Source: Microbulbifer aggregans (GTDB taxonomy: Bacteria; Pseudomonadota; Gammaproteobacteria; Pseudomonadales; Cellvibrionaceae). Taken from it: a DNA stretch of 64,000 nt. This document shows, in pieces, positions 25,049 through 33,870 of this stretch. Position 1 is the stretch's first letter; every line of letters starts with the position of its first letter. The notes beneath the pieces are model-generated. The model saw nothing but the letters and a program-made list of their open reading frames with translations, was not told the DNA's origin and made no database searches. The DNA is taken from NCBI RefSeq assembly GCF_001750105.1, contig NZ_CP014143.1, positions 3,317,501 to 3,381,500 of the forward strand. Direction: 5' to 3'. Made by a program: the position numbers and the translations under genes.

Positions 25049-26236
25049 ATGGCAGATGCAGATCGGCAGGTGCCGCCCTCCTGGAACGTAGTCGGGCGTC
25101 ACGGCGTCTTTCCAGAAGCCCGCCATGACGACGTGGCACGTTTCAACTTCCTGACCAATCTCAATATTCACCTGGCTTCCCAGGTGCTACCCGGTGTGCG
25201 CAAGGCTTATGATTATCGTGTTGAACGCGGTGCTACGCCAACAAACCGGCGCGAAGTGGGTGAATTACTCAAGCGCGAACCCATGTATCAGTTTTGGAGT
25301 AGCATGCGCCGCAACACCATGGAGATGCGACAGCAAAATAGTCGCGCCATGGTCTTCCGGCAACTACCCGAACTGGTAGAAAAAGCCCGCCAACTGAATC
25401 AGGACAGTGAGACTTTGCAGCTGGATAGCGCTGTGGAAATTCCCCGCTATATCAGCGCTGTGGATATTCACTGTATGCCCGGGGGCTATCACACCGAATA
25501 CTGTGAAGACGATATCGCGGCGGGAGCCAATTACGACAGCGGGATTTTTGTCACCACTGCCGGCATGCTTGGCCGCTACAGTGATGGTGGCGGCCAGGCA
25601 CTTGCCAAGTGGCTGCGTGACGAGGCGGAATCCGGTTTCCGGCCACGCCGCATTCTCGACATCGGCTGTACCGTTGGGCACAACATCGTGCCGCTGGCAC
25701 AGGCTTTCCCCGATACCGAAATCCTTGCCATTGACGTCGCCCCGCCAGTGCTGCGTTATGCCAATGCCCGAGCAAAATCACTGGGCGTGGATAACATCAC
25801 TTTCCGACAGGAAAACGCTGAGTCTATTAATGCCGAGGACGGCAGTTTTGATTTGATCATTACCTGTATGTTTCTGCACGAAACATCCAGTCGCGCCCTG
25901 CCGCGCATCCTTGCGGAAACCCACCGCTTGCTGGCTGATGGTGGCAAGGTGGTGCATATCGAACAGCCACAATTCAGCCCTGACATGCCGCTCTACGAAC
26001 AATTCATGCGTGACTGGGATACCCGCAACAACAACGAACCCTTCTGGGGCACCCTGCACGACCTGGATCTGTTCGAGGCCATGGAGCAGGCCGGCTTCGA
26101 GCGGGAAAAAATCACTACCCAGGGGCTGTTTGCCGTGGTCGATGAGACGCTGTTTCCCAGCGCCGCCAAAGCGGCGACAGACAATGAGGACTACGGGCGT
26201 AAACCGGCCTGGCACGCTTATATTGCCAGCAAGTGA
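25049..26236 (+). CDS. Class I SAM-dependent methyltransferase with N-terminal extension
   Basis: 395 residues. The C-terminal half is a class I fold: SAM motif ILDIGCTVGHNI, acidic AIDVAPPVLRYA, then FDLIITCMFLHE. The first 190 residues form an extra domain of no family I recognise, rich in Arg and aromatic residues, which could hold the substrate or a cofactor. The reaction is unknown; methylation of a pigment intermediate carboxyl is one possibility. It has its own FNR-type promoter and is followed by a small coiled-coil protein gene. Confidence 0.85.
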   Translation: MADADRQVPPSWNVVGRHGVFPEARHDDVARFNFLTNLNIHLASQVLPGVRKAYDYRVERGATPTNRREVGELLKREPMYQFWSSMRRNTMEMRQQNSRAMVFRQLPELVEKARQLNQDSETLQLDSAVEIPRYISAVDIHCMPGGYHTEYCEDDIAAGANYDSGIFVTTAGMLGRYSDGGGQALAKWLRDEAESGFRPRRILDIGCTVGHNIVPLAQAFPDTEILAIDVAPPVLRYANARAKSLGVDNITFRQENAESINAEDGSFDLIITCMFLHETSSRALPRILAETHRLLADGGKVVHIEQPQFSPDMPLYEQFMRDWDTRNNNEPFWGTLHDLDLFEAMEQAGFEREKITTQGLFAVVDETLFPSAAKAATDNEDYGRKPAWHAYIASK

Positions 26237-26274
26237 CCTGAAACCGCGATCAACCAGTTATTCGGAGCGAGATC

Positions 26275-26670
26275 ATGACGCTGGACCCGATCACCATGGC
26301 GGGCAACAAAGCCCGCGGCAAGCGCCCCTCCTATTTCAAGGAGGCTGACACAGACCGCCTGATGGCGATTCTAATGGCCTTGGCCGGAGAACTGGCTGTC
26401 ACCCGCGAGCGGGTAGACACTCTCGAGCGATTATTGGCGGCGCGAGGCCTGCTAGAGCGGGAAGCAATAGAAAACTACGAACCGGACAGCGATGCGGCCC
26501 GGGAACGGGGACTCTGGCATCAGGACTTTATCGCCCGGATTCTGCGCGTTGTCCAACAGGAGATCGAACAGTTTGATGAAGACCGCCAGGCACGGCGGCA
26601 AGCGCGGGAAGAAAATGTCAGCGCCACGACTGAGCTCGAAGAGCTTATTGACGAGCTGGCAAGCACTTGA
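26275..26670 (+). CDS. Small coiled-coil protein of unknown function
   Basis: 131 residues with long charged helical stretches (for example MAILMALAGELAVTRERVDTLERLL, continuing from about residue 25, and a second one rich in Glu and Arg near the C-terminus). No membrane or signal segment, no recognised domain. GGAG lies 7 nt before the ATG. It follows the methyltransferase gene by 38 bp, so the two are probably cotranscribed; a partner or oligomerising subunit is possible. Confidence 0.75.
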   Translation: MTLDPITMAGNKARGKRPSYFKEADTDRLMAILMALAGELAVTRERVDTLERLLAARGLLEREAIENYEPDSDAARERGLWHQDFIARILRVVQQEIEQFDEDRQARRQAREENVSATTELEELIDELAST

Positions 26671-26729
26671 CCTGAAAAAGGCGGGGCCATACTGCCCTCT
26701 TCTTTCCCTTCACAGCAACTTCCGCCAGT

Positions 26730-27605
26730 CTAGTCTTCTCCATCCTCAGGCCAGCGGAAGAAAGGCTTGCGGCGCTCACGGAAGGCCGAGCTGCCTTCGC
26801 GAAAATCACGCCCATCGAACGCTTCGTCGAACGCTTGCAGCAGTGCATTTTCCGCTGCCTTTCCATCCTCTCCTGTTGCACATTCAACGCCAGCAAGGAA
26901 TTCCACAGTCGCTTTGCTCCAGCGCAGAGAGTACTGGGAGTTGTTCACCAGGCTCTCGACCAACTCTTGCTCCTTCTGCTGCAGTAGCGGCGTATCTGCC
27001 AGATGTTGAATCAATCCGATCTGCTGCGCGCGAGCTGCGGTCACGGGCAGCCCGGTCAACAACATATCTCTCGCATTGGCCGCCCCAACCGCATTTATCA
27101 ACCGTTTGGTATCGGGCAGGCTGTACAGAATGCCCAGCTTTGCCGGGGTGATGGCAAAAGTCGCCGAAGTTTCCGCCAGCCGGATATCACAGGCCAGTGC
27201 CAGACCGCAACCGCCGCCATAACAGGCACCGCGAACGACAGCCAGTGTCGGGCGCGGCAACCGTTGCAGCTTCATTTGAACATCGCGTATCAGGGCGTTC
27301 TGTCGACGCATCTCCGCCGGATCATCCATTGCCACAGTCAGGTCATCGATACTTGCCCCTGCGCAGAACGCCCGATCGCCAGCACCCGTGACTACCAACG
27401 CCCTGATATCGCTATCAGCCGCAATACGATCGAGGAGCTCGGACAAGCTCTCCCACATGCTCACTGTCATGGCATTACGTTGAGAGGGATTATCGATGGT
27501 GACACGTGCCAGCGGCCCATCAGTTTGCAAGCGCACGGCCGCATCGTCAGAACCAGAGCCAGACTGTTCTTTCACAGGTTTTTTCTCGCGTAGCTCGGTT
27601 GTCAC
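26730..27605 (-). CDS. Enoyl-CoA hydratase/isomerase family (crotonase fold)
   Basis: 291 residues. Crotonase landmarks: oxyanion-hole strand ALVVTGAGDRAFCAGASIDDL and the second loop VVRGACYGGGCGLALACDIRLAE. Members hydrate, isomerise or hydrolyse acyl-CoAs. At the second position where many hydratases have a catalytic Glu, the sequence reads PAKLGILYSLPDTK, so the exact reaction is uncertain. Last gene of the leftward operon 35303-26730. Confidence 0.88.
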   Translation of the reverse strand: MTTELREKKPVKEQSGSGSDDAAVRLQTDGPLARVTIDNPSQRNAMTVSMWESLSELLDRIAADSDIRALVVTGAGDRAFCAGASIDDLTVAMDDPAEMRRQNALIRDVQMKLQRLPRPTLAVVRGACYGGGCGLALACDIRLAETSATFAITPAKLGILYSLPDTKRLINAVGAANARDMLLTGLPVTAARAQQIGLIQHLADTPLLQQKEQELVESLVNNSQYSLRWSKATVEFLAGVECATGEDGKAAENALLQAFDEAFDGRDFREGSSAFRERRKPFFRWPEDGED

Positions 27606-27633
27606 ACCCAGTCTCCACCAATTAGTGAATTGA

Positions 27634-29019
27634 TCACACCGTCACAAGAGCAACATTACTGTGAATCCATTCCTCGAGCGCGACACAGGTACTCAGCAGT
27701 CGCTCTTCGTCACCGGCCCGGGCGATGATCTGCAGTCCAAATGGCAGGCCATCATCCGCGACTCCAAGCGGAATACTGGCGGCAGCCAGCCCTGCCATAT
27801 TGACACAACTGGTCAAGTTGGCCTGGTTGACAGGCACCTTGTCAGCGAAAGGAAACGCCGTTTGCAATGTGGTGGGCGTGAGCAGGAAGTCGACATCCTC
27901 AAGCTGAAGCTTCAACCAGGATCCGGCCTGCTCCACAATGTCCATTGCGCGTACCAGATCCGGTGCAGTGCGCTCAGCCCCCCACTGCAGCAAACGGCGT
28001 AGCTCGGGTGAAAACAGATCCGGCTGTGCCCGCAGCTCGCTCACGAAGGTGACATTGGCCTCGGCCTCACAAAGAAGCAGGCCGGCCCGACGCACCGTAG
28101 AAAAATCAACAATGGAGAAATCCCGACGCGCCTTGATTGCCCCAGGCAGGGACTCGGTAAAGTTCCGGAAAAAAAACGCAATTTCCTGATCAGCACCGAC
28201 TTCATCGCAGCGATCAATCAGCCCCCAACGAATGGACGCCAATGACGGTGCGGGCATATTGCACTCAGTAAGAGGCTCTGTAGTTTCGGTCACCTCGTTG
28301 CCGCGAAGCATTGGCCACAGATCCCTGAGATCCCGGCTCGAACGCGCCAGTGGGCCCACAGTGTCGAGCTGTCGGCACAGGCGGGTGACGCCTGCAGCGT
28401 TGACTTGGTTTCGGCCCGGTTTCAGTCCGGAGACACCGCAATAGCTGGCAGGAATTCGCACGGAACCCATCGTGTCGGTGCCAAGAGCCAGTGCGCAGAG
28501 CCCGGCCGCCACGGCCGCAGCGGATCCTCCGCTGGAGCCTCCTGGCGTATAGCCCACACGCAATGGGTTCTCGCAACGCCCCCAGTGGGGATTATCATTG
28601 GTCGCCCCAAGAGCAATCTCATGCATATTCAGTTTGCCCAGAATAACCAGGCCGGCACTGCGCAACCTGGCGACAACAGGCGCATCCGCATCAGGGGTGG
28701 GAATGTCATCGTGGTACCCGAGTCCATTAGAGGTCGGCATGGCAGCGACATCGATATTGTCTTTTACCGCGATGGTCAGCCCATCCAGTTTTGACAGCGG
28801 CCGCCCTTCCCGGCGGCGCCTGTCCGAGGCGCGGGCCGCCGCCAGAGCTCCTGCCACATCGACAAAGGTATAGGCATTGATTGTGCTATTGGTGTCCTCG
28901 ATTGCCGCCAGGGTTGTCGCCGTCAGTTTTTCACTGGTCAATTCCCCCCGCCGAAGTCGCGCTGCTAACGCATTAGCATCTTCCTGTAAAAGTGCACTGG
29001 GTAGTGATTTATGCAGCAT
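27634..29019 (-). CDS. Amidase (amidase-signature family)
   Basis: 461 residues. The Ser-cisSer-Lys triad is visible: Lys86 (LTIAVKDNID), Ser162 (GGSSGGS) and Ser186 (TDTMGSVRIPASYCG). The usual TGGS reads TMGS, a mild departure. It hydrolyses an amide, possibly an alkyl-maleamate or the side-chain amide from a pyrrole fragment; the operon contains CoA-activation and hydratase genes, fitting a lower pathway for dicarboxylic acids. Confidence 0.92.
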   Translation of the reverse strand: MLHKSLPSALLQEDANALAARLRRGELTSEKLTATTLAAIEDTNSTINAYTFVDVAGALAAARASDRRRREGRPLSKLDGLTIAVKDNIDVAAMPTSNGLGYHDDIPTPDADAPVVARLRSAGLVILGKLNMHEIALGATNDNPHWGRCENPLRVGYTPGGSSGGSAAAVAAGLCALALGTDTMGSVRIPASYCGVSGLKPGRNQVNAAGVTRLCRQLDTVGPLARSSRDLRDLWPMLRGNEVTETTEPLTECNMPAPSLASIRWGLIDRCDEVGADQEIAFFFRNFTESLPGAIKARRDFSIVDFSTVRRAGLLLCEAEANVTFVSELRAQPDLFSPELRRLLQWGAERTAPDLVRAMDIVEQAGSWLKLQLEDVDFLLTPTTLQTAFPFADKVPVNQANLTSCVNMAGLAAASIPLGVADDGLPFGLQIIARAGDEERLLSTCVALEEWIHSNVALVTV

Positions 29020-29056
29020 TGTCAGCTCCCTGGCCCGGTCCGGGACTTCCGCAGTC

Positions 29057-30457
29057 TTAGCCGAAACGCCGATCGATCAGACGCAATGGCTTCTGGCGCC
29101 GTTCCAGCTCCGTCCACTGAGCGGTTTCGCCGGGCCAGACAAGTTCCACTCCCACCTCCAGCCCCAGCTTGCGTTTCAGTAGAGCACAGCTCTGCGCTGT
29201 GATCTGCGGATGTTCCGCCACCGGAGCGGTCACCTCGACCATGATCGTGAGCGTCTCTCGGCCAGTGTCATCGCGCTCGGCAATACAGACATATTCGCCG
29301 GTAAAACAGTCCATTTCTGCCAGCATCCCGCCTATCCCATGGGGATAAACGTTGATGCCGCGCAGCTTGACCATATTATCCGAGCGCCCCAGAAAGCCGC
29401 GAATACGCCGGAACGGTAAATGGAATGGATTTGCTCCCGGAATCTCCGCAGTGATATCACAGGTATTGAAGCGGATTACCGGATAAATGTCGTCCTTGTA
29501 CAGGCAGGTGACGACCATATTGCCCGTCTCTCCGCTACTCACCGGCTTGCCGCTGTCCACGTCCAGCAACTCCAGGTAGTGAGCGTCCTCCCACACATAG
29601 AGCCCTTCCTGATCCGGCCCCTCGGCAGCTATGCAGCCGGTATCCGCGACGCCATACCAGTCGTACAGGGCGGCGCCGCCCCAGGCATCACTGAGTGCCG
29701 CGCGCGTTTCCTGCCCCAGATGGCCGATGATCATGTCGACCCGTAAATCCTCTCCCGGGACCAAACCACATTCTTCAGCCACACTGGCAAGTTTTTTAAT
29801 GTAATCGGCAAACCCCACCAGGACATTGACGCCAAAGTCGTGCATCAGCTGCACTTGCTGGGCAGATCGTGTCTCGAGCCCTGTGCCTGCCGACAGAAAC
29901 ATTGCATTGGTATAACGAGTCACTGCCTCGCGAATGTAATGTCCTCCATTGATCATGCCATGCCCATAGGTGGACTGGACCGTCGCCCCGGGTTTGAGTC
30001 CCATAAAGCGGTAAGCCCGCGCCACCAGCATGGCCTGGATCTCTCGCCCGCGCGGTCCGAAGATGATTGGCTGTGGTCTGCCCGTAGTACCGCTCGTAGT
30101 GTGAAAGACCACCGGAGGCCGCTCTTCAGGGGCGAGCCCCTCCAGTCCGCTGAAGTCACCAATCGGTGGACATTGCTCCACACTCTCCATGATGTCGGAC
30201 TTGGAAAACACCGGTAGTTTCTCGATGTCATCCAGACTCCTGATATCCCCGGGCTCGATTCCCGCTGCGCCCCACAGGCGCTGGTAAAACGGGATTTGCC
30301 AGCCGCGGACCATCAACTTGAGAAAGCGCTGATTTTGCAGCTCGCGCAATGCATCCCGGGACATGCCCGCATAAGCCTCCAGAAAACCATCGCCAAGCGG
30401 GTAGTCCGCCAGGGCCTGGTGCACATCAAAACTCTCGAAATAGCTTGGGTATGGCAT
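29057..30457 (-). CDS. PaaK-like acyl/aryl-CoA ligase (adenylate-forming)
   Basis: 466 residues. The nucleotide-binding loop reads HTTSGTTGRPQPIIFG and the later adenylation motifs YDWYGVADTG and FLGRSDNMVKLRGINVYP match phenylacetate-CoA ligases. It activates a carboxylic acid as an acyl-CoA with ATP. The natural substrate in this operon is more likely a fragment acid than phenylacetate, since no paa genes are nearby. Confidence 0.9.
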   Translation of the reverse strand: MPYPSYFESFDVHQALADYPLGDGFLEAYAGMSRDALRELQNQRFLKLMVRGWQIPFYQRLWGAAGIEPGDIRSLDDIEKLPVFSKSDIMESVEQCPPIGDFSGLEGLAPEERPPVVFHTTSGTTGRPQPIIFGPRGREIQAMLVARAYRFMGLKPGATVQSTYGHGMINGGHYIREAVTRYTNAMFLSAGTGLETRSAQQVQLMHDFGVNVLVGFADYIKKLASVAEECGLVPGEDLRVDMIIGHLGQETRAALSDAWGGAALYDWYGVADTGCIAAEGPDQEGLYVWEDAHYLELLDVDSGKPVSSGETGNMVVTCLYKDDIYPVIRFNTCDITAEIPGANPFHLPFRRIRGFLGRSDNMVKLRGINVYPHGIGGMLAEMDCFTGEYVCIAERDDTGRETLTIMVEVTAPVAEHPQITAQSCALLKRKLGLEVGVELVWPGETAQWTELERRQKPLRLIDRRFG

Positions 30458-30474
30458 GGAAACCGCACTCTTAT

Positions 30475-31869
30475 TCAGCAGGTGGCATGGACGGACCGCG
30501 GCTCGGGCATGAGCAACTCAGTCAATTGGGTAACGGATGCCAGCTGATCCAGCTGGTCTATCTGCGTAATGATCTCGTGCGCCGCATCCGAGCCTATCGG
30601 CATGCGCGCCGACGCGAGACAACGGTAAAACTTTTCAAGCTGGCGTTCGCGGCACAAAGGGCTATCGGGGTGACCCAAAATCGATTTCAGCTCCTTGCGG
30701 TACTCAGCACCGCTGGCCAACTGTACGGTCACCACCTGGGGCGCCAGGGCATTGGGATCCTCGCAGTCCGAGGGGTGCATACTGATTCTGCGCGCTAGCG
30801 CCCCGCGCGCTGGGTCGGACAGAGCCGCGGCATCAAAGTCTGTCACCCCCACGTCGCCGGTTAATAACAGCGTCGCGGCTACGTAGCCAATACACAGCTT
30901 GGCATAGTTCGCACTCATCTCCTGTGTAGCCGGCCTATCCACCAGGCGTCGCACCAATGGCGGTGCCTCGATGCGGATACTCTCGATTTCCCGAACGCTA
31001 AACCCGTGCTCCACGCGTAGTTGCATCAGGGCATCCAGGGTGCCATGGGCAGCGCGTCCCGTTGGAAAAGGCTTATGGCTGACCCTGCTGATCTGCCATT
31101 CCCGTCCCAGCAGAGCGAAAGCCTCAGGCGCATTGCCGCAGGACTCCATAATGGAAAAATATCCGAAGTCGCCACTCAGGAACTGCTTGGGCCCCTCGAG
31201 TCCGAACCCTGCCATATCCACGGCGGTAACTGCATTGCGCGCATTGAATGCCACCTGCATTGGCAACACCGGTACACCCTCGCTATGCGCCTGCATGGTG
31301 CCGCCGGTCTGGCTGTAGGCAATCGACATGGCCTGTAAGATTTTTTCACGGCTGTAGCCGCGCAGATGCGCAAGACCCGCGGCTGCGCCGATACAGCCTG
31401 CGGTGCCCGGGCGGAAAAAGCGCATGGGACTGCTGGCACTCATCCCGAGCACAGTGGCGACATCCACTGCGAGAGCGACGGCCAGAAGCAACGCGCGACC
31501 GTCCACCTCGCGAGCCTCCGCATCGGCCAGTATTGCTGACAGGATGACGGCCATGGGGTGCACGACGGCCCGTTCATGCACGCAGTCGAATTCCTGGTTG
31601 TGGATCTGGTAGGCATTCACCATCGCCGCATTGGCCACGGGAAGCGAAACACCCGTGCCCCAGACGCTCGCCACGGAACCCTTTACTGCAGCACCCCAGC
31701 TATGTGCGGTCACCAGTAATTGGGCCGCCAGTGGTAAACGTGAGCCGCTAATGCCGACACCGATGGAGTCGAGAATAAAGGTCTTACAAGCGTCGACTGC
31801 GACTCTATCAAGGTCCTGGAATTGAGCCCCTGCCACATGATCCAGTAGCTTTTGCTCATAGCCGCCCAC
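30475..31869 (-). CDS. MmgE/PrpD family protein 1 (2-methylcitrate dehydratase-like)
   Basis: 464 residues. The MmgE/PrpD pattern is visible in CKTFILDSIGVGISGSRLPLA, the NAAMVNAYQIHNQEFDCVHERAVVHPM segment and KPFPTGRAAHGTLDALM. The family includes 2-methylcitrate dehydratase, cis-aconitate decarboxylase and iminodisuccinate epimerase; all act on branched or unsaturated polycarboxylates. Its ATG overlaps the end of the second PrpD-like gene by 14 bp, so a heteromer or two-step reaction is possible. Confidence 0.9.
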   Translation of the reverse strand: MGGYEQKLLDHVAGAQFQDLDRVAVDACKTFILDSIGVGISGSRLPLAAQLLVTAHSWGAAVKGSVASVWGTGVSLPVANAAMVNAYQIHNQEFDCVHERAVVHPMAVILSAILADAEAREVDGRALLLAVALAVDVATVLGMSASSPMRFFRPGTAGCIGAAAGLAHLRGYSREKILQAMSIAYSQTGGTMQAHSEGVPVLPMQVAFNARNAVTAVDMAGFGLEGPKQFLSGDFGYFSIMESCGNAPEAFALLGREWQISRVSHKPFPTGRAAHGTLDALMQLRVEHGFSVREIESIRIEAPPLVRRLVDRPATQEMSANYAKLCIGYVAATLLLTGDVGVTDFDAAALSDPARGALARRISMHPSDCEDPNALAPQVVTVQLASGAEYRKELKSILGHPDSPLCRERQLEKFYRCLASARMPIGSDAAHEIITQIDQLDQLASVTQLTELLMPEPRSVHATC

Positions 31870-33223
31870 GATGATCTCCCAGAGTACGCACCAGGCTGAA
31901 GAGGCCGCTAAGATCGTCCTGTCGACATAGATTCAGCACTACTTCGACCACATCCCCGGCGGGTTTCTCTGGGATCGCTGCCGCGGCGAAAAGTGTCTGC
32001 GCCTTGTGGATGATGTCGCTCATTGAAAGGGGCCACTCCGGGTCACCCCATGCATCATTCAGGACGGTTTCCCGCGTACTGCCATCCCTAAGTGTCACCC
32101 GGGCCCTGGCCCCAAAGTGACCGGGGTAAGCCAGCTCGAACTCTTCACCGACCCGCAGCTCCACCCTGGACCTGAGCGCAATGACCTCTTCCCGCTGTAG
32201 ATAATCCCGCTCAAAGTGACCGATGCCCGGCTCTCCATACAGCAAAGCCACCGCAGCGCAGTGCTGCAAACTGAAACGGGCCTCTGCGGGCGAAAGTGGC
32301 TGCAGACGATCGCAAAACTGCAGGGCGTCTGCATAAGTGCAGATTTGCAGCAGACTAACTTCGTCACTCGGCAAATCACCCAGTGCCCTCACTGCATCGA
32401 TGGCCGGGTGGGTATGGCGACAGGCCGGCCAAGGCTTGAAGCTGCACTGGAAGAGCAACCAGTTATCGCTTGCGTTTTCGATGACGGCCAGAGGTAATGC
32501 CCGCGAAGAAGTCGCGGCAAAGAATCCCTGTGTCCCCTCCAGCAGGCTTGCGGGACCGCGCAACTGTTCGGAAGCCAGCAAAGCGGCCTGCACCCCTGCA
32601 TGTGCCGCGGCAGCATTGTGCAGGTGCTTGGTCTCCACTGCTTCATGGCGCATTTGCCAGAAACCACCGGTACGGCTACCGGCATTGGCCAGCGCCCAGA
32701 CGGTTTCCTCTGGACCGAGCGCAAGCATGTATGCCGCTGCTGCCGCCGCACCAAAACTGCCGCAAGTCGATGTGCTGTGGTACAGAGCATAGTGATCCCG
32801 GCCCAGGGCCCGACCGATGCGGATCATCGCCTCGTAGCCCACGACTATCGCTCCAAGTAACTTGCTGGGCTTCGCCCTGACCATCTCTGCGACCGCAAGG
32901 GCCGCGGGAATGATCACCGGCCCCGGGTGCAGGGTGGAGTTTCGATGGAGATCATCCATTTCGGATACACTGCCAAGAGCACCGTGGTACTGAAGCGCAT
33001 CCTGCCAGCCCGTATCCTTCCCGCCCAGATTCCAGTTCTCACCGGCTGTCCCCCACTGTGCGAGATAACTTTGCAGTTTTCCAGCCATCTCACTGGTCGT
33101 CCCGTACACAGCACAGCCAAGCCAATCCAGCAGATGCAGCTGGGCCCTGGCCAGGGTCGACTCATCTATTTCACGAGAAAGTAGCGGAACCAGCTGTTGC
33201 AGAAGGGTTTCTGGTAACTTCAT
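31856..33223 (-). CDS. MmgE/PrpD family protein 2
   Basis: 455 residues from the ATG at 33223, which sits in an ATGA overlap with the stop of the small hydratase subunit and has GGAGGGG 8 nt upstream; a start 7 codons earlier is less likely. Family signs include LLDWLGCAVYGTTSEMAG, the GALGSVSEMDDLHRNSTLHPGPVIIPAALA block and KPWPACRHTHPAIDA. It is a distant paralogue of the protein at 30475. Substrate unknown, presumably the same kind of alkyl-di- or tricarboxylate. Confidence 0.9.
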   Translation of the reverse strand: MKLPETLLQQLVPLLSREIDESTLARAQLHLLDWLGCAVYGTTSEMAGKLQSYLAQWGTAGENWNLGGKDTGWQDALQYHGALGSVSEMDDLHRNSTLHPGPVIIPAALAVAEMVRAKPSKLLGAIVVGYEAMIRIGRALGRDHYALYHSTSTCGSFGAAAAAAYMLALGPEETVWALANAGSRTGGFWQMRHEAVETKHLHNAAAAHAGVQAALLASEQLRGPASLLEGTQGFFAATSSRALPLAVIENASDNWLLFQCSFKPWPACRHTHPAIDAVRALGDLPSDEVSLLQICTYADALQFCDRLQPLSPAEARFSLQHCAAVALLYGEPGIGHFERDYLQREEVIALRSRVELRVGEEFELAYPGHFGARARVTLRDGSTRETVLNDAWGDPEWPLSMSDIIHKAQTLFAAAAIPEKPAGDVVEVVLNLCRQDDLSGLFSLVRTLGDHRGRL

Positions 33224-33870
33224 GACAGCATCCCCTCCACACAATCCTCCAACGGCGCATAAGCCCAGCGATGCGCCCTGCGACGCGCTTGTTCGAAACT
33301 ATCGATCTTTATGTGGTGCTGCTGTGTCAAGGCTATGGGGTCGAGACCATTTAACAGCATGTGGCGAGCGGCCTCGTCGAGCACGAAATGCCACTCCCTT
33401 TCACCGCACCGGATCAAACACTGTTGGAGGTCGATGGTCACCAGATTCCCTTGTGGATCCCCACCCACCTGCTCTGCCAATTCATTGATGGTCCTTTCTT
33501 GCAGGCATACGGGCAACAGACCATTGCGAATGCAGTTGGTATGGAAAATCGCACCAAAACCACTGGCAAGCACCACGCGGATACCGTATTCCATTAACGC
33601 CCAGACAGCGTGCTCCCGGGATGAGCCACAACCGAAATTGTCGCCAGCAAGAATAATGGAAGCCCCCTCATATTCAGTTCGATTCAGCACGAATGACGGG
33701 TTGACCTCGCGGCTGCCTGGCAAGGTGTAGCGCCAGCCAGCGAACAACCCTTCACCCAGCCCGCGCTTGGAGACCTGCTTCATCTCCCGTGAGGGGATGA
33801 TGGCGTCCGTATCGATATTCCGCTGCAGCAGAGGCACTGCGACGCCGGTATGAGAAAGAAACGGTTTCAT
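33220..33870 (-). CDS. Aconitase-type hydratase, small subunit (LeuD/DmdB-like)
   Basis: 216 residues. The swivel-domain pattern IDTDAIIPSREMKQVSKRG, NFGCGSSREHAVWALMEYGIRVVLASGFGAIFHTNC is diagnostic of LeuD-like subunits. It forms a heterodimer with the large subunit, overlapping it by 4 bp (ATGA). Known relatives are 3-isopropylmalate dehydratase, homoaconitase, methylmalate (citraconate) hydratase and dimethylmalate dehydratase; with maleate-type genes nearby the last two are attractive, but leuCD itself cannot be excluded. Confidence 0.93.
   Translation of the reverse strand: MKPFLSHTGVAVPLLQRNIDTDAIIPSREMKQVSKRGLGEGLFAGWRYTLPGSREVNPSFVLNRTEYEGASIILAGDNFGCGSSREHAVWALMEYGIRVVLASGFGAIFHTNCIRNGLLPVCLQERTINELAEQVGGDPQGNLVTIDLQQCLIRCGEREWHFVLDEAARHMLLNGLDPIALTQQHHIKIDSFEQARRRAHRWAYAPLEDCVEGMLS

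Noticed and set aside
30475..33223. Calling the two MmgE/PrpD genes prpD of the methylcitrate cycle
   Set aside because: No prpB, prpC or acnD-type genes accompany them. The family covers several reactions, so no symbol is given.
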